Source: Rhizobium mesosinicum
Lineage (GTDB): Bacteria > Pseudomonadota > Alphaproteobacteria > Rhizobiales > Rhizobiaceae
DNA: 64,000 nucleotides
Assembly: GCF_019511345.1 (NCBI RefSeq)
Contig: NZ_JAEUAK010000007.1
Coordinates: forward strand, 124,001-188,000
Reading direction: 5' to 3'
Of the stretch, positions 18,549 to 27,760 are shown piece by piece. The translations under genes were made by a program, and so were the position numbers. The notes beneath the pieces are model-generated. The model had not been told where the DNA came from and did no database searches. It saw only the letters and a program-made list of their open reading frames with translations. Within the stretch, counting starts at the first letter, position 1, and every line of letters begins with the position of its first letter.

Positions 18549-19361
18549 TTATCCAGCCTTACGCGATTTCAGGTCCTTCTCGACCGACTTTCTCAAGGCA
18601 TCCATGATGTTGACGACGTTGGAGGCCGGAGCGGCTTCGGATTTCTTGCCTTTGGTGGTCTTCTTCGGTTTCAGTGCTTTCTTCTTCTCCTCGATGAGGG
18701 CCAGCAAGGCTTCCTGTATGGGATCGGTGACCATGGTCGGTGACCAATGTTTCGTCCGCTGCTTGATCAGCTTCTCGACCAGGGGAAGGGCGTCTTTCTC
18801 GCAATCGGGATCGATCCCTTCGAAGTAGGATTCCTCCGGACGCACCTCGTCGCCGAAGCGAAGGGTCCAGAGCACGATGCCTTCGTCACGGGGTTCGAGG
18901 ATCACCGCCCGTTCCCTTCGTCCGATGACGAGCTTCGACACGCCGACAACCTTCGACGCCTTCATGGCGTCGCGAATGACGGAAAAGGCCTCCTGGCCGA
19001 CCGGATCGTCGGGCGTCAGGTAGTGAGGTTTCTCCAGATAGGTCCAACCAATGGAATCGGCAGGCACGAACTTCTCGATGTCGATCGTTCGCACTGTGTC
19101 GAGCGCCACCGAGTCCAGGTCTTCGTCCGTCAGGATTACATAGTCGTTCTCGCCGCGTGCGTAGCCCTTGGCCTCGTTCTCGTCCTTGACCGGTTTGCCC
19201 GTGACGGAGTCTATGTACTGCGAGACGACGCGATTGCCGGTGGCGCGATTGAGCGTGTGAAACCGCACCTTCTCCGATTCCGATGTCGCCGGCGACATTG
19301 CGACCGGGCAGGTGACCAGCGACAGCTTGAGGTAACCTTTCCAATAGGGACGGGGTGCCAT
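18549..19361 (-). CDS. ku: Ku-type DNA end-binding protein (first copy)
   Basis: 270 residues beginning APRPYWKGYLKLSLVTCPV, the standard start of bacterial Ku. Also present are RFHTLNRATGNRV, IEKFVPADSIGWTYLEKPHYLTPDD and the C-terminal basic tail (KKALKPKKTTKGKK). Ku homodimers or heterodimers thread onto double-strand ends and recruit the ligase LigD for non-homologous end joining. No ligD lies in this window. It follows the second ku by 11 bases, so both are one transcript; rhizobia commonly carry several ku genes. Confidence 0.96.
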   Translation of the reverse strand: MAPRPYWKGYLKLSLVTCPVAMSPATSESEKVRFHTLNRATGNRVVSQYIDSVTGKPVKDENEAKGYARGENDYVILTDEDLDSVALDTVRTIDIEKFVPADSIGWTYLEKPHYLTPDDPVGQEAFSVIRDAMKASKVVGVSKLVIGRRERAVILEPRDEGIVLWTLRFGDEVRPEESYFEGIDPDCEKDALPLVEKLIKQRTKHWSPTMVTDPIQEALLALIEEKKKALKPKKTTKGKKSEAAPASNVVNIMDALRKSVEKDLKSRKAG

Positions 19362-19372
19362 CGCGCGTGCTC

Positions 19373-20278
19373 CTATCCGGCCTTCCGCTGCGCGGCGGCT
19401 GGCGTTGCGGTTTTAGCGGCCCTGCGCGAGGCAGGTTGCCTGGCAGTGCCCTTGTTGGCATTGGCGGCCGTGCGTTTGGGTGGTTCGGGAGATTTGCCTG
19501 CGAGGCCTGCGCTTTCACGAAGGGCTGCCAAAAGGTCATTCGGCTTCGAAACCTGCACCTTCTTGGGCTTCGGCAGGGACCTGCCTTCGATCTTGGCCTT
19601 CACAAGCTCTGCCACTGCCTGTTCGTAGCGGTCGTCAAAGGTGGCGGGATCGAATTCGCCGATCTTCGTGGAGATGATATGCTTGGCAAGATCGAGCATT
19701 TCGCCCTCGATCTTCAGCTTCGGTATTCCTTCGAATGCAGCCTTCGAAGATCGTACCTCATAATCGTATTGCAGAGTCGTGGCGATCATCCCGTTGCCGT
19801 GAGGGCGAACGAGTACGGTTCGCATCCTTCGGAACAGCACTGTTCGGGCAATTGCTGCAACGTTTGATTTCTTCATACCGTCGCGTAGCAGCGTGAACAC
19901 GGCTGAGCCAATTCGGTCGCTGGGCGTCAGATAATAGGGCTTGTCGAAATAGACGTCGTCGATCTCGGAGCAGGGGACAAAGGCTTCGATTTCCAGCGTC
20001 TTATTGCTCTGGGGAACGGTGGTTGCGATCTCCTCCGGATCGATCATGATGTAGCGACCATCGTCGATCTCGAAGCCTTTCGTCTGCTCTTCTTTCGGAA
20101 CCGGGTCATCAGTTTCGCTGTCGACGAAAATACGATTCACCCGGTTACCCGTCGCTTTGTTGATGGTGTTGAAGGTAATGCGTTCAGCAGTAGAGGCAGC
20201 CGTGTAGAGGGCCACCCCGCAGCTGACTTCTCCAACTTTCAGAAAGCCCTTCCACTGGGCACGGTGTCCTGACGCCAC
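19373..20278 (-). CDS. ku: Ku-type DNA end-binding protein (second copy)
   Basis: About 301 residues. The GTG at 20278 gives the normal RAQWKGFLKVGEVSCGVALY beginning and follows GGAG; an ATG at 20305 adds nine residues but lacks a ribosome site. The Ku core includes ITFNTINKATGNRV, IEAFVPCSEIDDVYFDKPYYL and the C-terminal Lys/Arg/Ala/Pro-rich tail (PKRTAANANKGTARQPAS), which in Ku binds DNA and tunes ligase recruitment. Diverged from the first copy, so a Ku heterodimer is possible. First gene of the ku-ku(-DUF982) unit. Confidence 0.95.
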   Translation of the reverse strand: MASGHRAQWKGFLKVGEVSCGVALYTAASTAERITFNTINKATGNRVNRIFVDSETDDPVPKEEQTKGFEIDDGRYIMIDPEEIATTVPQSNKTLEIEAFVPCSEIDDVYFDKPYYLTPSDRIGSAVFTLLRDGMKKSNVAAIARTVLFRRMRTVLVRPHGNGMIATTLQYDYEVRSSKAAFEGIPKLKIEGEMLDLAKHIISTKIGEFDPATFDDRYEQAVAELVKAKIEGRSLPKPKKVQVSKPNDLLAALRESAGLAGKSPEPPKRTAANANKGTARQPASRRAAKTATPAAAQRKAG

Positions 20279-20436
20279 GACGCGACACTCCGAATCGATG
20301 ATCAACGACTCAAAGACGTGCGAAGGTGATTCGTTCCGACTCGAAACGAATCATTTTTCAATGGCTTACGACTTGATGTTGAGGTTTTGATTCAGGACGC
20401 CTTCACCGAGCAAATTGCCAACGCTGTCGTCGTAGT

Positions 20437-20712
20437 TTAGCCAGGGCCCTCTGTCGTCGAACATATGCCAGTGTCGATCAAATCCGGAAAGCGAGTCTCG
20501 CACCGGTCGATGCCGTCCGAGGAAACCATCCTCGGACATCCCATTGCCACACGCCTCCGGAGCTGTTGAAAGCTCAAGCTCGCTCCGTAGCGTTTGACGA
20601 GGACCTGGCGGTCGAATTCCTCCCTCCGGCCGCAGGCGCGACATTCCACCGTTATAATGGGCTGGCGAAATTCTCGGAGCGTCACGCTCGGTCCGTAGGT
20701 ATTATTTCCCAT
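20437..20712 (-). CDS. Small Cys-rich protein, zinc-ribbon-like
   Basis: 91 residues with ECRACGRREEF, a CxxC half-site, and a second cysteine pair further on (MGCPRM, DRCETRF), suggesting a zinc ribbon. A basic LVKRYGASLSFQQLRRRVAMGCPRM segment could contact nucleic acid. It sits between the ku pair and the imuA operon, divergent from imuA. The ribosome site is weak. No named family recognised, but the composition looks coding. Confidence 0.65.
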   Translation of the reverse strand: MGNNTYGPSVTLREFRQPIITVECRACGRREEFDRQVLVKRYGASLSFQQLRRRVAMGCPRMVSSDGIDRCETRFPDLIDTGICSTTEGPG

Positions 20713-20851
20713 CTATTGCTTTCTCGGGGCCGTGAGCTTCTTTTGCTCAATCAATTGAAAATGCTTATTTATCGACAATTTGCGTCCTGTGAATGGTGTG
20801 TGGATTAGGAAAATACACCCGAACATGCGCGTTGACTTACATGCCGATTGG

Positions 20852-20866
20852 GAACAAATAAAGAAC
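20852..20866 (+). promoter_or_regulatory. LexA (SOS) box
   Basis: GAAC-AAATAAA-GAAC, a perfect GAAC-N7-GAAC direct repeat, the known alphaproteobacterial LexA operator. It lies 48 bases before imuA and should place imuA-imuB-dnaE2 under SOS control. The divergent small Cys-rich gene could share it. Confidence 0.85.
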
Positions 20867-20913
20867 AAGATCGCTTTTGGCGAGACATGAACTGAATGCG
20901 ATGACGACCGGCC

Positions 20914-21672
20914 ATGGCCCAGATGAGCGCCAACACCATCATATCCGAGCTGAGGGAGCGCATCGCGCACCTGGGGGGCGACATTGGTCGGAAGGCGGCT
21001 ATCTTGCCGTTCGGCGTTCCGGAAATCGACCAGGCCCTTCCTGGCGGCGGACTGGTCTGCGGCGCTCTGCACGAGTTCGCAGGTGGCGGGACGGGAACGG
21101 TGGATGGCGCAGCCGCCGCTTTAATGGTTTCCGGAATAGTGGCGCGAATGAAGGGCAAGGTGCTTTGGTGCCTGACGAGGCCCGACCTGTTTTTTCCGGC
21201 GGTCTCGCAGGCGGGCCTGCACCCAGATCGGGTCATCTTCTGCGAAAGCGACCGCGAGGAGGATGTCCTGGCGTCAATGGAAGAGGGCTTAGCGTTCGGT
21301 GGTCTCGCAGCTGTGGTCGGGGAACTGGTCCGATTGCCGATGACGGCGTCGCGCCGCCTGCACCTTGCGGCCGAGAAGACCGGAACGATGGCCATCGCCC
21401 TTAGGAGGTGGCGAAGACAGTCCGAGGCCTCTGACTACGGTCAACCGACCGCATCGACCACGAGATGGCGGATCAGCGTGCTGCCCTCCGAGCCGTTACC
21501 TGTCGCCGGCGTAGGCCGCGCTAGGTGGCTCGCCGAATTGATGCGCGTGAAATCAGGCGAGTGTGCTGAGTTCAAAATAGGAGCCTGTGATGCCGAGGGT
21601 CGTATCTGTCTACTTCCCGTTTCTGCCGACGGACCGGATCAGACGGCATGGCAAGGACGGAGTTCCGGCTGA
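20914..21672 (+). CDS. imuA: ImuA, SOS mutagenesis accessory protein
   Basis: 252 residues of the RecA/SulA-like ImuA family: LPFGVPEIDQALPGGGLVCGALHEF (residues about 31-55), then VLWCLTRPDLFFPAVSQAGL and EDVLASMEEGLAFGGLAAVVGEL. In the ImuA-ImuB-DnaE2 mutasome ImuA links RecA to the polymerase complex during translesion synthesis. First gene of the operon. Its 3' end overlaps the imuB start by about 83 bases. Confidence 0.93.
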   Translation: MAQMSANTIISELRERIAHLGGDIGRKAAILPFGVPEIDQALPGGGLVCGALHEFAGGGTGTVDGAAAALMVSGIVARMKGKVLWCLTRPDLFFPAVSQAGLHPDRVIFCESDREEDVLASMEEGLAFGGLAAVVGELVRLPMTASRRLHLAAEKTGTMAIALRRWRRQSEASDYGQPTASTTRWRISVLPSEPLPVAGVGRARWLAELMRVKSGECAEFKIGACDAEGRICLLPVSADGPDQTAWQGRSSG

Positions 21673-23104
21673 CCAGCCTCTGGTGGTGATCGCCAAAAGC
21701 GGATCGAAGCGCTGGATATCGGCTGCCGATAGCAATGCCCGAAAGCTTGGCCTCCATATCGGCATGCCGGCGAGCAAGGCGCAGGCCATGGTCTCCACTC
21801 TCGTGGTCGTCGATGCCGACCCCACGGCGGACGCTGCTGCGCTCGAACGTCTGGCACTTTGGGCGCTGCGACAATACAGCCCGGCCGTCGCAGTGGACGG
21901 TACCGATGGCATCGTCATGGACACGGAAGGGGCCGACCATCTGCAGGGCGGCGAGGAACGTCTAATTTCTGGTCTCGTGAACATGCTCCGCGCGCGCGGC
22001 CTCACCGCAAGGGCTGCTGTCGCAGATACATGGGGTGCGGCCCATGCGCTCGCCCGCCTGACATCGGCCGAGACGACCGTCGTCCCGATCGGGGATGTTG
22101 CGAAGGCGGTGGTCGGATTGCCGATCCACTGTCTGCGCTTGGCACCGGACACTGTTCACAGTCTCAGGGTAATGGGCATCGAAACGGTCGGCGAACTCTC
22201 TGCTTTGCCGCGGGCTCCGCTGACACTGCGGTTCGGCCCGGAACCTGGGCGGCGGCTCGACCAGCTGTTCGGCCGCGTCGCCGAACCGATCGAGCCGCTG
22301 CGCACGCTCGAACTGGTCGAGGTGTCGCGCAATTTCCAGGAACCGATTGGAGCTGCCGAAACCATTGCCAAATACGTCCTCCGCCTGGTGAACCAGCTGA
22401 CGGCGAAGTTGGAACAGCGTGGGCTTGGCGTCAGGCGGTCCGACCTTGTCATCCATCGCGTCGACAATACGCGCCAGAGCCTACGCGCCGGGCTTGCCAA
22501 GCCTGTTCGCGATCCCGCCCGCCTTTCCAAGTTGCTCTGCGACCGCATCGAGAAAATCGATCCAGGCTACGGGATCGAACGGATGGTCCTCGTTGCGATT
22601 ATGGCAGAACCCCTCGAAGAGAAGCAGATCGCCTCGTCTCTGATCGAAGAGCAGGTGGTCGACGTCACGCCGTTGGTCGATATCCTCGGCAACCGTGGCC
22701 AGCGTCTCTATCGGGTTACTCCCGTTGCTTCAGATGTCCCCGAGCGCTCGGTGGCGCGTATCGGACCGACTATCGAGGAGACCGGAGCCACATGGGCCGC
22801 CAAATGGCCGAGGCCATCACGTCTCCTGCCACATCCGGAGGAGATCGAGGTTATCGCAGTCCTGCCGGACCAGCCGCCGGCGGTATTCACGTGGAGGGGA
22901 AAGCGTCGCCGCGTAAAGCGGGCCGATGGACCCGAGCGCATCTTTGGGGAATGGTGGACAACGCCGTTGGAGATGCGGGCCGTCCGCGATTATTTCGTCG
23001 TTGAAGACGAAACCGGCGAGCGATACTGGGTCTTCCGCGCCGGCGACGGCCTCGATGTCGCAACGGGATCGCACAAATGGTTTCTGCATGGAGTATTCGG
23101 ATGA
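21590..23104 (+). CDS. imuB: ImuB, Y-family polymerase-like mutasome hub
   Basis: 504 residues from the ATG at 21590, 6 bases after AGGAG; a GTG at 21587 also fits. It has the Y-family fold (VVSVYFPFLPTDRIRRH, AADSNARKLGLHIGMPASKAQAM, later LRLAPDTVHSLRVMGIETVGELSAL). The N-terminal catalytic acidic motif of active Y-family enzymes (DMDAF-like) is replaced by YFPFL, as expected for catalytically inactive ImuB, which binds DnaE2, ImuA and the beta clamp. Its stop overlaps dnaE2 (ATGA). Confidence 0.95.
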   Translation: MPRVVSVYFPFLPTDRIRRHGKDGVPADQPLVVIAKSGSKRWISAADSNARKLGLHIGMPASKAQAMVSTLVVVDADPTADAAALERLALWALRQYSPAVAVDGTDGIVMDTEGADHLQGGEERLISGLVNMLRARGLTARAAVADTWGAAHALARLTSAETTVVPIGDVAKAVVGLPIHCLRLAPDTVHSLRVMGIETVGELSALPRAPLTLRFGPEPGRRLDQLFGRVAEPIEPLRTLELVEVSRNFQEPIGAAETIAKYVLRLVNQLTAKLEQRGLGVRRSDLVIHRVDNTRQSLRAGLAKPVRDPARLSKLLCDRIEKIDPGYGIERMVLVAIMAEPLEEKQIASSLIEEQVVDVTPLVDILGNRGQRLYRVTPVASDVPERSVARIGPTIEETGATWAAKWPRPSRLLPHPEEIEVIAVLPDQPPAVFTWRGKRRRVKRADGPERIFGEWWTTPLEMRAVRDYFVVEDETGERYWVFRAGDGLDVATGSHKWFLHGVFG

Positions 23105-26100
23105 GATATGCCGAACTCCAGGTGACGACGCATTTCAGCTTTCTCAGGGGAGCGAGTTCGGCCGAGGAGTTGTTTGCGACAGCCGCCATCTATGGCATCG
23201 ATGCGCTCGGTATCGTCGATCGCAACAGCCTCGCAGGGATCGTCCGCGCCTGGGAGGCTGCCAAAACGGTGGGCGTTCGGCTTGTCGTCGGGTGCCGTCT
23301 GGACCTGAGGGACGGAATGTCATTGCTCGTCTACCCGACACACCGCCCTTCTTATTCCCGGCTGACCCGATTGCTTTCGCTCGGCAAAAGCCGCGGCGGC
23401 AAAGGCAAGTGCATCCTCGATCTGACCGATGTCGAAGCCTATAATGAAGGGCTGCTGGCTATCCTGGTACCCGATGAGGCAGACGATATTTATGCGGGTC
23501 AATTACGCAGGGTCGCCACAATCTTTGGTGATCGCGCTTACGTCTCCCTTTGCCTTCGCCGCCGCCCTAATGATCGCCTCAGACTGCACAATCTATCGAA
23601 CATGGCAGCGCGTCATAAAGTGAAGACCGTCGTTACCAACGACGTCCTGTTTCATGAGCCCGGGCGGCGGCAGCTGCAGGATATCGTCACTTGCATTCGC
23701 AATAAAACGACCATCGACGACGTCGGATTCGACCGCGAGCGGCACGCCGACAGGTTCCTCAAGCCGCCGGAGGAAATGCATCGGCTGTTTGCCGACTATC
23801 CCGAAGCTCTGGCCCGCACGCGCGAGATCGTCGATCGCTGTCGTTTCGATCTTTCCGAACTCGAGTATCAGTATCCCGAGGAAGCAATAGTGCCGGGCCT
23901 CGATGCGCAACAGTCGCTCGTGAAATTGTCTTGGGAGGGGGCGGCCGAGCGCTATCCCGAAGGCGTTCCGGAAAAGGTCAGGAAGGCGATCCTTCACGAG
24001 CTGGACCTGATCCGGGAGATGAAATACGCCCCTTATTTCCTGACCGTTTTCAATATCGTCAGGTATGCGCGTTCGCAGGGAATTCTCTGCCAGGGCAGAG
24101 GATCGGCGGCCAATTCCGCGGTCTGCTATTGTCTGGGTATCACGTCGATCGATCCCGAGACGTCGGACCTGCTGTTCGAACGTTTCGTCTCGCGCGAGCG
24201 CGACGAGCCGCCCGATATCGACGTCGACTTCGAACACAACAGGCGTGAGGAAGTGATCCAGTGGATTTACGAGACCTACGGCCGTTCGCGGGCCGCACTC
24301 GTCTGCACAGTCGCCCGCTATCGCACCAAAGGGGCTCTGAAGGACGTGGGCAAGGCGCTGGGCCTGCCCCAAGACCTGATCGAACAGCTGTCCTCAGGGG
24401 TCTGGGGCTGGTCCGAAGGGGTGAGCGAGCAGCAGCTGAAGGAGAACAATCTCAACACGGCTGATTATCGTCTGCGCCTGGCACTTGAGCTGTCGTCGCA
24501 ATTGATGGGCGCGCCGAGGCATCTGAGCCAGCACCCGGGCGGATTCGTGCTGACACAGAACAGGCTCGATGACCTTGTCCCGATCGAGCCGGCCGCAATG
24601 GAAGATCGTCAGGTTGTCGAGTGGGACAAAAACGACCTTGAAGCCCTGAAATTCATGAAGATGGATGTCCTCGGTCTGGGCATGCTGAGTTGCATGTCCA
24701 GGGCATTCGAGTTGCTTGCCGAACACAAGGGGCTTGCCATGGGACTTGCAGATGTCCCGCAGGAGGAATCGAAGACCTACGCGATGATCCGCAAGGCCGA
24801 TACGCTCGGGACCTTCCAGGTGGAATCCAGAGCCCAGATGGCGATGTTGCCACGCCTCAAGCCAGAGACGTTTTACGACCTGGTGATCCAGGTGGCGATC
24901 GTCCGCCCCGGTCCTATTCAGGGCGATATGGTCCATCCCTATCTCCGCCGGCGCGAAGGCAAGGAGAAGGTGGTCTATCCGACCCCCGAACTCGAGGCGG
25001 TGCTGAAGAAGACCCTCGGGGTGCCGCTGTTCCAGGAAAGCGCCATGAAGGTCGCCATGGTCTGCGCGGGCTTCACCGCGGGCGAGGCCGACCAGCTGCG
25101 GAAATCGATGGCGACCTTCAAATTTACGGGCGGAGTCTCGAGGTTCAAGGACAAGCTGATCAAGGGGATGATCAACAACGGCTATACGCCGGATTTCGCC
25201 GAGCAGACGTTCGGACAGTTGGAAGGCTTTGGCTCCTACGGCTTTCCGGAAAGCCATGCCGCGAGCTTTGCCCTCATCGCTTACGCGTCCTGCTGGGTGA
25301 AATGCCATCATCCGGATGCCTTCTGCACCGCGCTGCTCAACAGCCAGCCGATGGGTTTTTACGCGCCCGCCCAGATCGTTCAGGATGCCAGAAAACATGG
25401 CGTGGAAATCCGACCCGTCTGCGTCAACCGATCCCGCTGGGACTGCACGATGGAGCCGATCGAAGGGTCCGACCGCTTCGCCGTTCGATTGGGGATGCGG
25501 ATGGTCAAAGGATTGGTGATGAATGACGCCGCCAAGATCGTCATCACCCGCGCCGACCAGCCCTTCGCCTCCGTCGACGACATGTGGCGACGCTCCGGTG
25601 TCCCGGTCGCGGCTCTCGAGAAGCTCGCCGAAGCCAATGCTTTCTTTTCGTCGCTGCACCTCGAGCGACGTCAGGCGCAATGGGACATCAAGGCGCTGCG
25701 CGATGAACCCCTCGAACTATGGGCGGCGGCGGCCGCACGCGAAGCCAGGACAATCCCGGAGATGCAGGAGCCCGAGGTGAGGCTGAAGTCCATGACGCAT
25801 GGCAGGGAGGTGGTCGAGGACTACACGCATACGGGGCTGACGCTAAGGCGGCATCCGGTCAGCTTCCTGCGCAGCAAACTCGCGAAGAAGAGTATTGTCA
25901 CCTGTGCAGAGGCGATGAACCAGAGGGATGGTCGATGGTTGATGACGGCCGGCCTCGTTCTCGTCAGGCAGCGGCCGGGATCGGCCAAGGGCGTCATGTT
26001 CCTGACACTCGAAGACGAGACCGGGATCGTCAATGCAGTCGTTTGGCCATCGTTGTTCGAGCGTCAGCGCCGAATATTGATGGGTGCGAGCATGATGGCG

Positions 26101-26358
26101 GTAAACGGCAAAATCCAGCGGGAAGGCGAGGTCGTTCACTTAGTTGCCCAGAGGTTGTTCGATCTGTCGTCAAACCTCGCGAACATCGGGGCGAGCGACG
26201 GAGAGTTTCCGCTGCCTCATGGGCGTGGCGATCAGGTCAAGCATGGTAGCGGGCCGGACCCGCGGGATAATTCCAAGCCTGCGATGCAGACGAGGGATAT
26301 CTATATCCCGGACCTCCACATCGATACGCTCAAGGTGAAAAGTCGAAACTTTCACTAG
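23101..26358 (+). CDS. dnaE2: Error-prone DNA polymerase DnaE2
   Basis: 1085 residues from the ATG at 23101, which overlaps the imuB stop. Order: PHP domain from residue 1 (RYAELQVTTHFSFLRGASSAEEL), palm with the catalytic motif PDIDVDF at 371-377, HhH/finger region, beta-binding segment and C-terminal OB-fold (GVMFLTLEDETGIVNAVVWPSLF). This is the polymerase of the SOS mutasome and causes damage-induced mutagenesis. Length is normal and no defect is seen. Confidence 0.97.
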   Translation: MRYAELQVTTHFSFLRGASSAEELFATAAIYGIDALGIVDRNSLAGIVRAWEAAKTVGVRLVVGCRLDLRDGMSLLVYPTHRPSYSRLTRLLSLGKSRGGKGKCILDLTDVEAYNEGLLAILVPDEADDIYAGQLRRVATIFGDRAYVSLCLRRRPNDRLRLHNLSNMAARHKVKTVVTNDVLFHEPGRRQLQDIVTCIRNKTTIDDVGFDRERHADRFLKPPEEMHRLFADYPEALARTREIVDRCRFDLSELEYQYPEEAIVPGLDAQQSLVKLSWEGAAERYPEGVPEKVRKAILHELDLIREMKYAPYFLTVFNIVRYARSQGILCQGRGSAANSAVCYCLGITSIDPETSDLLFERFVSRERDEPPDIDVDFEHNRREEVIQWIYETYGRSRAALVCTVARYRTKGALKDVGKALGLPQDLIEQLSSGVWGWSEGVSEQQLKENNLNTADYRLRLALELSSQLMGAPRHLSQHPGGFVLTQNRLDDLVPIEPAAMEDRQVVEWDKNDLEALKFMKMDVLGLGMLSCMSRAFELLAEHKGLAMGLADVPQEESKTYAMIRKADTLGTFQVESRAQMAMLPRLKPETFYDLVIQVAIVRPGPIQGDMVHPYLRRREGKEKVVYPTPELEAVLKKTLGVPLFQESAMKVAMVCAGFTAGEADQLRKSMATFKFTGGVSRFKDKLIKGMINNGYTPDFAEQTFGQLEGFGSYGFPESHAASFALIAYASCWVKCHHPDAFCTALLNSQPMGFYAPAQIVQDARKHGVEIRPVCVNRSRWDCTMEPIEGSDRFAVRLGMRMVKGLVMNDAAKIVITRADQPFASVDDMWRRSGVPVAALEKLAEANAFFSSLHLERRQAQWDIKALRDEPLELWAAAAAREARTIPEMQEPEVRLKSMTHGREVVEDYTHTGLTLRRHPVSFLRSKLAKKSIVTCAEAMNQRDGRWLMTAGLVLVRQRPGSAKGVMFLTLEDETGIVNAVVWPSLFERQRRILMGASMMAVNGKIQREGEVVHLVAQRLFDLSSNLANIGASDGEFPLPHGRGDQVKHGSGPDPRDNSKPAMQTRDIYIPDLHIDTLKVKSRNFH

Positions 26359-26904
26359 GTCGGAATTTACCAAGATCGGTCATGCGAACGACAGCGCGGT
26401 AGATTGTAGGAACGGGCTAAAAACGTGGTCCGTGCTTCCTGGGACCAAAGTCCGACGAGAGATCGCCGGGATTTGTTCGATTGTGTCGAATATGGTTGTC
26501 GGAGCAGGGATTCGAACCCCGCGTCAAAGCTTGAAGGCTGTGAGCAACCTCGGACCCGAGGGATAGGAGAGCGCCACGCTCCGATTACGCTTACGCCCGA
26601 CTGAACCATTAGCTCGTAGGCCCTTGCGATTGTTCCTGAGGTGGTGGCCTCAGGGCCGCAAAGCGCAAAATTGATTTACCGACGCCGAGCTTGGAAACGC
26701 AGTCAAGGACGCTCGAACATTGAGCACGAGGTGGACTCCTGCCGAAAGCCTTGCAGCCAAGGATGCGCAAAGAGTTCGTGACGTCATCGACGCGGACGCA
26801 TTACATCGCGGCGTTACAAAAATTCTCAGTTTGAGAGATTTTCTGAGGAAGGCTTAGGACCGCTGAACCGGCATCTCTTATCCCCGCTGCCCCGAGCGCA
26901 GATA
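26359..26904. other. Gene-poor stretch after dnaE2
   Basis: About 550 bases with no intact gene. It holds the tRNA-like element (26498-26612). A 60-codon frame without a proper start runs through about 26670-26858 on the plus strand (GNAVKDARTLSTRWTPAE … LSLRDFLRKA); its natural-looking composition suggests the tail of a lost gene. Confidence 0.4.
26498..26612 (-). tRNA. tRNA-like sequence, degenerate
   Basis: On the minus strand a good T arm is present (CGGGG-TTCGAAT-CCCTG), followed by an acceptor 3' half CTCCGAC. Candidate 5' acceptor halves are ATCGGAG (88-nt spacing) or GTCGGGC further out. No canonical D or anticodon arm could be folded and no anticodon is assigned. Most likely a tRNA relic or a tRNA-like structural RNA rather than a working tRNA. 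Confidence 0.35.
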
Positions 26905-27168
26905 TCAATGAAGAACGGCGACCGCGGCCACACCAGCTTCGTTGGCGGCCCGTAGGATAGCGCTTCTTAATTCAGTGCGGCTTGCTTTTCCAACCATGAC
27001 GTCGAGACAGGCTTTAACTGCCGACAAAAATTCCTCGCCATCGTCCGAAGGCCATTCCTTGATCAAAGCGTTGGCAGCCTCGTGAACGGTACGAACAATT
27101 AACCGCCGGCCTGGATCTTTGAAGATGAGGATCACTTGATCAATTTCGGTCGACATGTCGAGTTTCAT
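26905..27168 (-). CDS. DUF982-family protein (second copy)
   Basis: 87 residues from the ATG at 27168, after GGAG at 9-base spacing. The DUF982 pattern is clear: IVRTVHEAANALIKEWPSDD, then FLSAVKACLDVMVGKASRTELRSAILRAANEAGV. Function unknown. With the copy at 18178 it brackets the DNA repair island. A TGTGA-N6-TCACA site lies about 95 bases upstream. Confidence 0.8.
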   Translation of the reverse strand: MKLDMSTEIDQVILIFKDPGRRLIVRTVHEAANALIKEWPSDDGEEFLSAVKACLDVMVGKASRTELRSAILRAANEAGVAAVAVLH

Positions 27169-27760
27169 TACGCAAGACTCCACGGCATACGAGCGCCAAT
27201 CCATTTTGCGTGCGGAAGCTAGTTGCGAGGAGGCGACCTGTCTCGTGAAAAGCGCGTGACATGTGACTTGTGTCACAGCGGAGCGCTCGTCGCCTGATCC
27301 TCGATCGCGTCTCCTCAGGCGGCCGGCCCTTTTGTCGAAACGTCCGTTGGAAGCCTAACTCTGGGTCGCTTGGCTCCCGCGCACTTCGGATCTGTGTCCG
27401 CAGGAGATTTACTGACCTGCCATGGGTTCGGATCTCTTCACCTGCCGCCAGACGTCGAATGGCATCAAGTTCCACTGAATTAAGAGCAGCGCCTTCGGCT
27501 CCATTGTTAGCGTAATCCGTCTTGAGTGACAGCGCACTATTTCTCGGGACGTCTTCGAGTTCGTCCGCTCTTGATCGACAACGTCACATCGCGTCAGGTT
27601 TGATGACATCGCGAAATTGCCGCTGACGCATTCCATGCGATCCTGACGTCTCTGGGTGCGTCGCAACCGCATTCCTCCCAGCACGCGCCGTTCTTCTGGA
27701 AAACTGAACCGTCGCCGTTTTCAGTAAGCAGTCCATGTTACAAGCCATCGGAAGTCGTAG
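27169..27760. other. Gene-poor stretch with one doubtful frame
   Basis: About 590 bases. A minus-strand frame at 27140-27475 (MELDAIRRLAAGEEIRTHGRS at its start) overlaps the DUF982 start and matches nothing I know; it is not called. The CRP-like palindrome at 27262-27277 is the main recognisable signal. Confidence 0.35.
27262..27277. promoter_or_regulatory. CRP/FNR-type palindrome
   Basis: TGTGA-CTTGTG-TCACA is an exact TGTGA-N6-TCACA consensus for CRP-family regulators. It is about 85-107 bases upstream of the DUF982 start at 27168, a suitable place for activation. Confidence 0.55.

Noticed and set aside
24394..25680. 428-codon frame on the minus strand
   Set aside because: Lies wholly inside dnaE2 on the opposite strand, His/Arg-rich composition, no domain; a shadow of GC-rich codon use.
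26464..26495. TTCGA-N5-TCGAA palindrome near the tRNA-like element
   Set aside because: Only 5-bp arms, no nearby promoter; likely chance.
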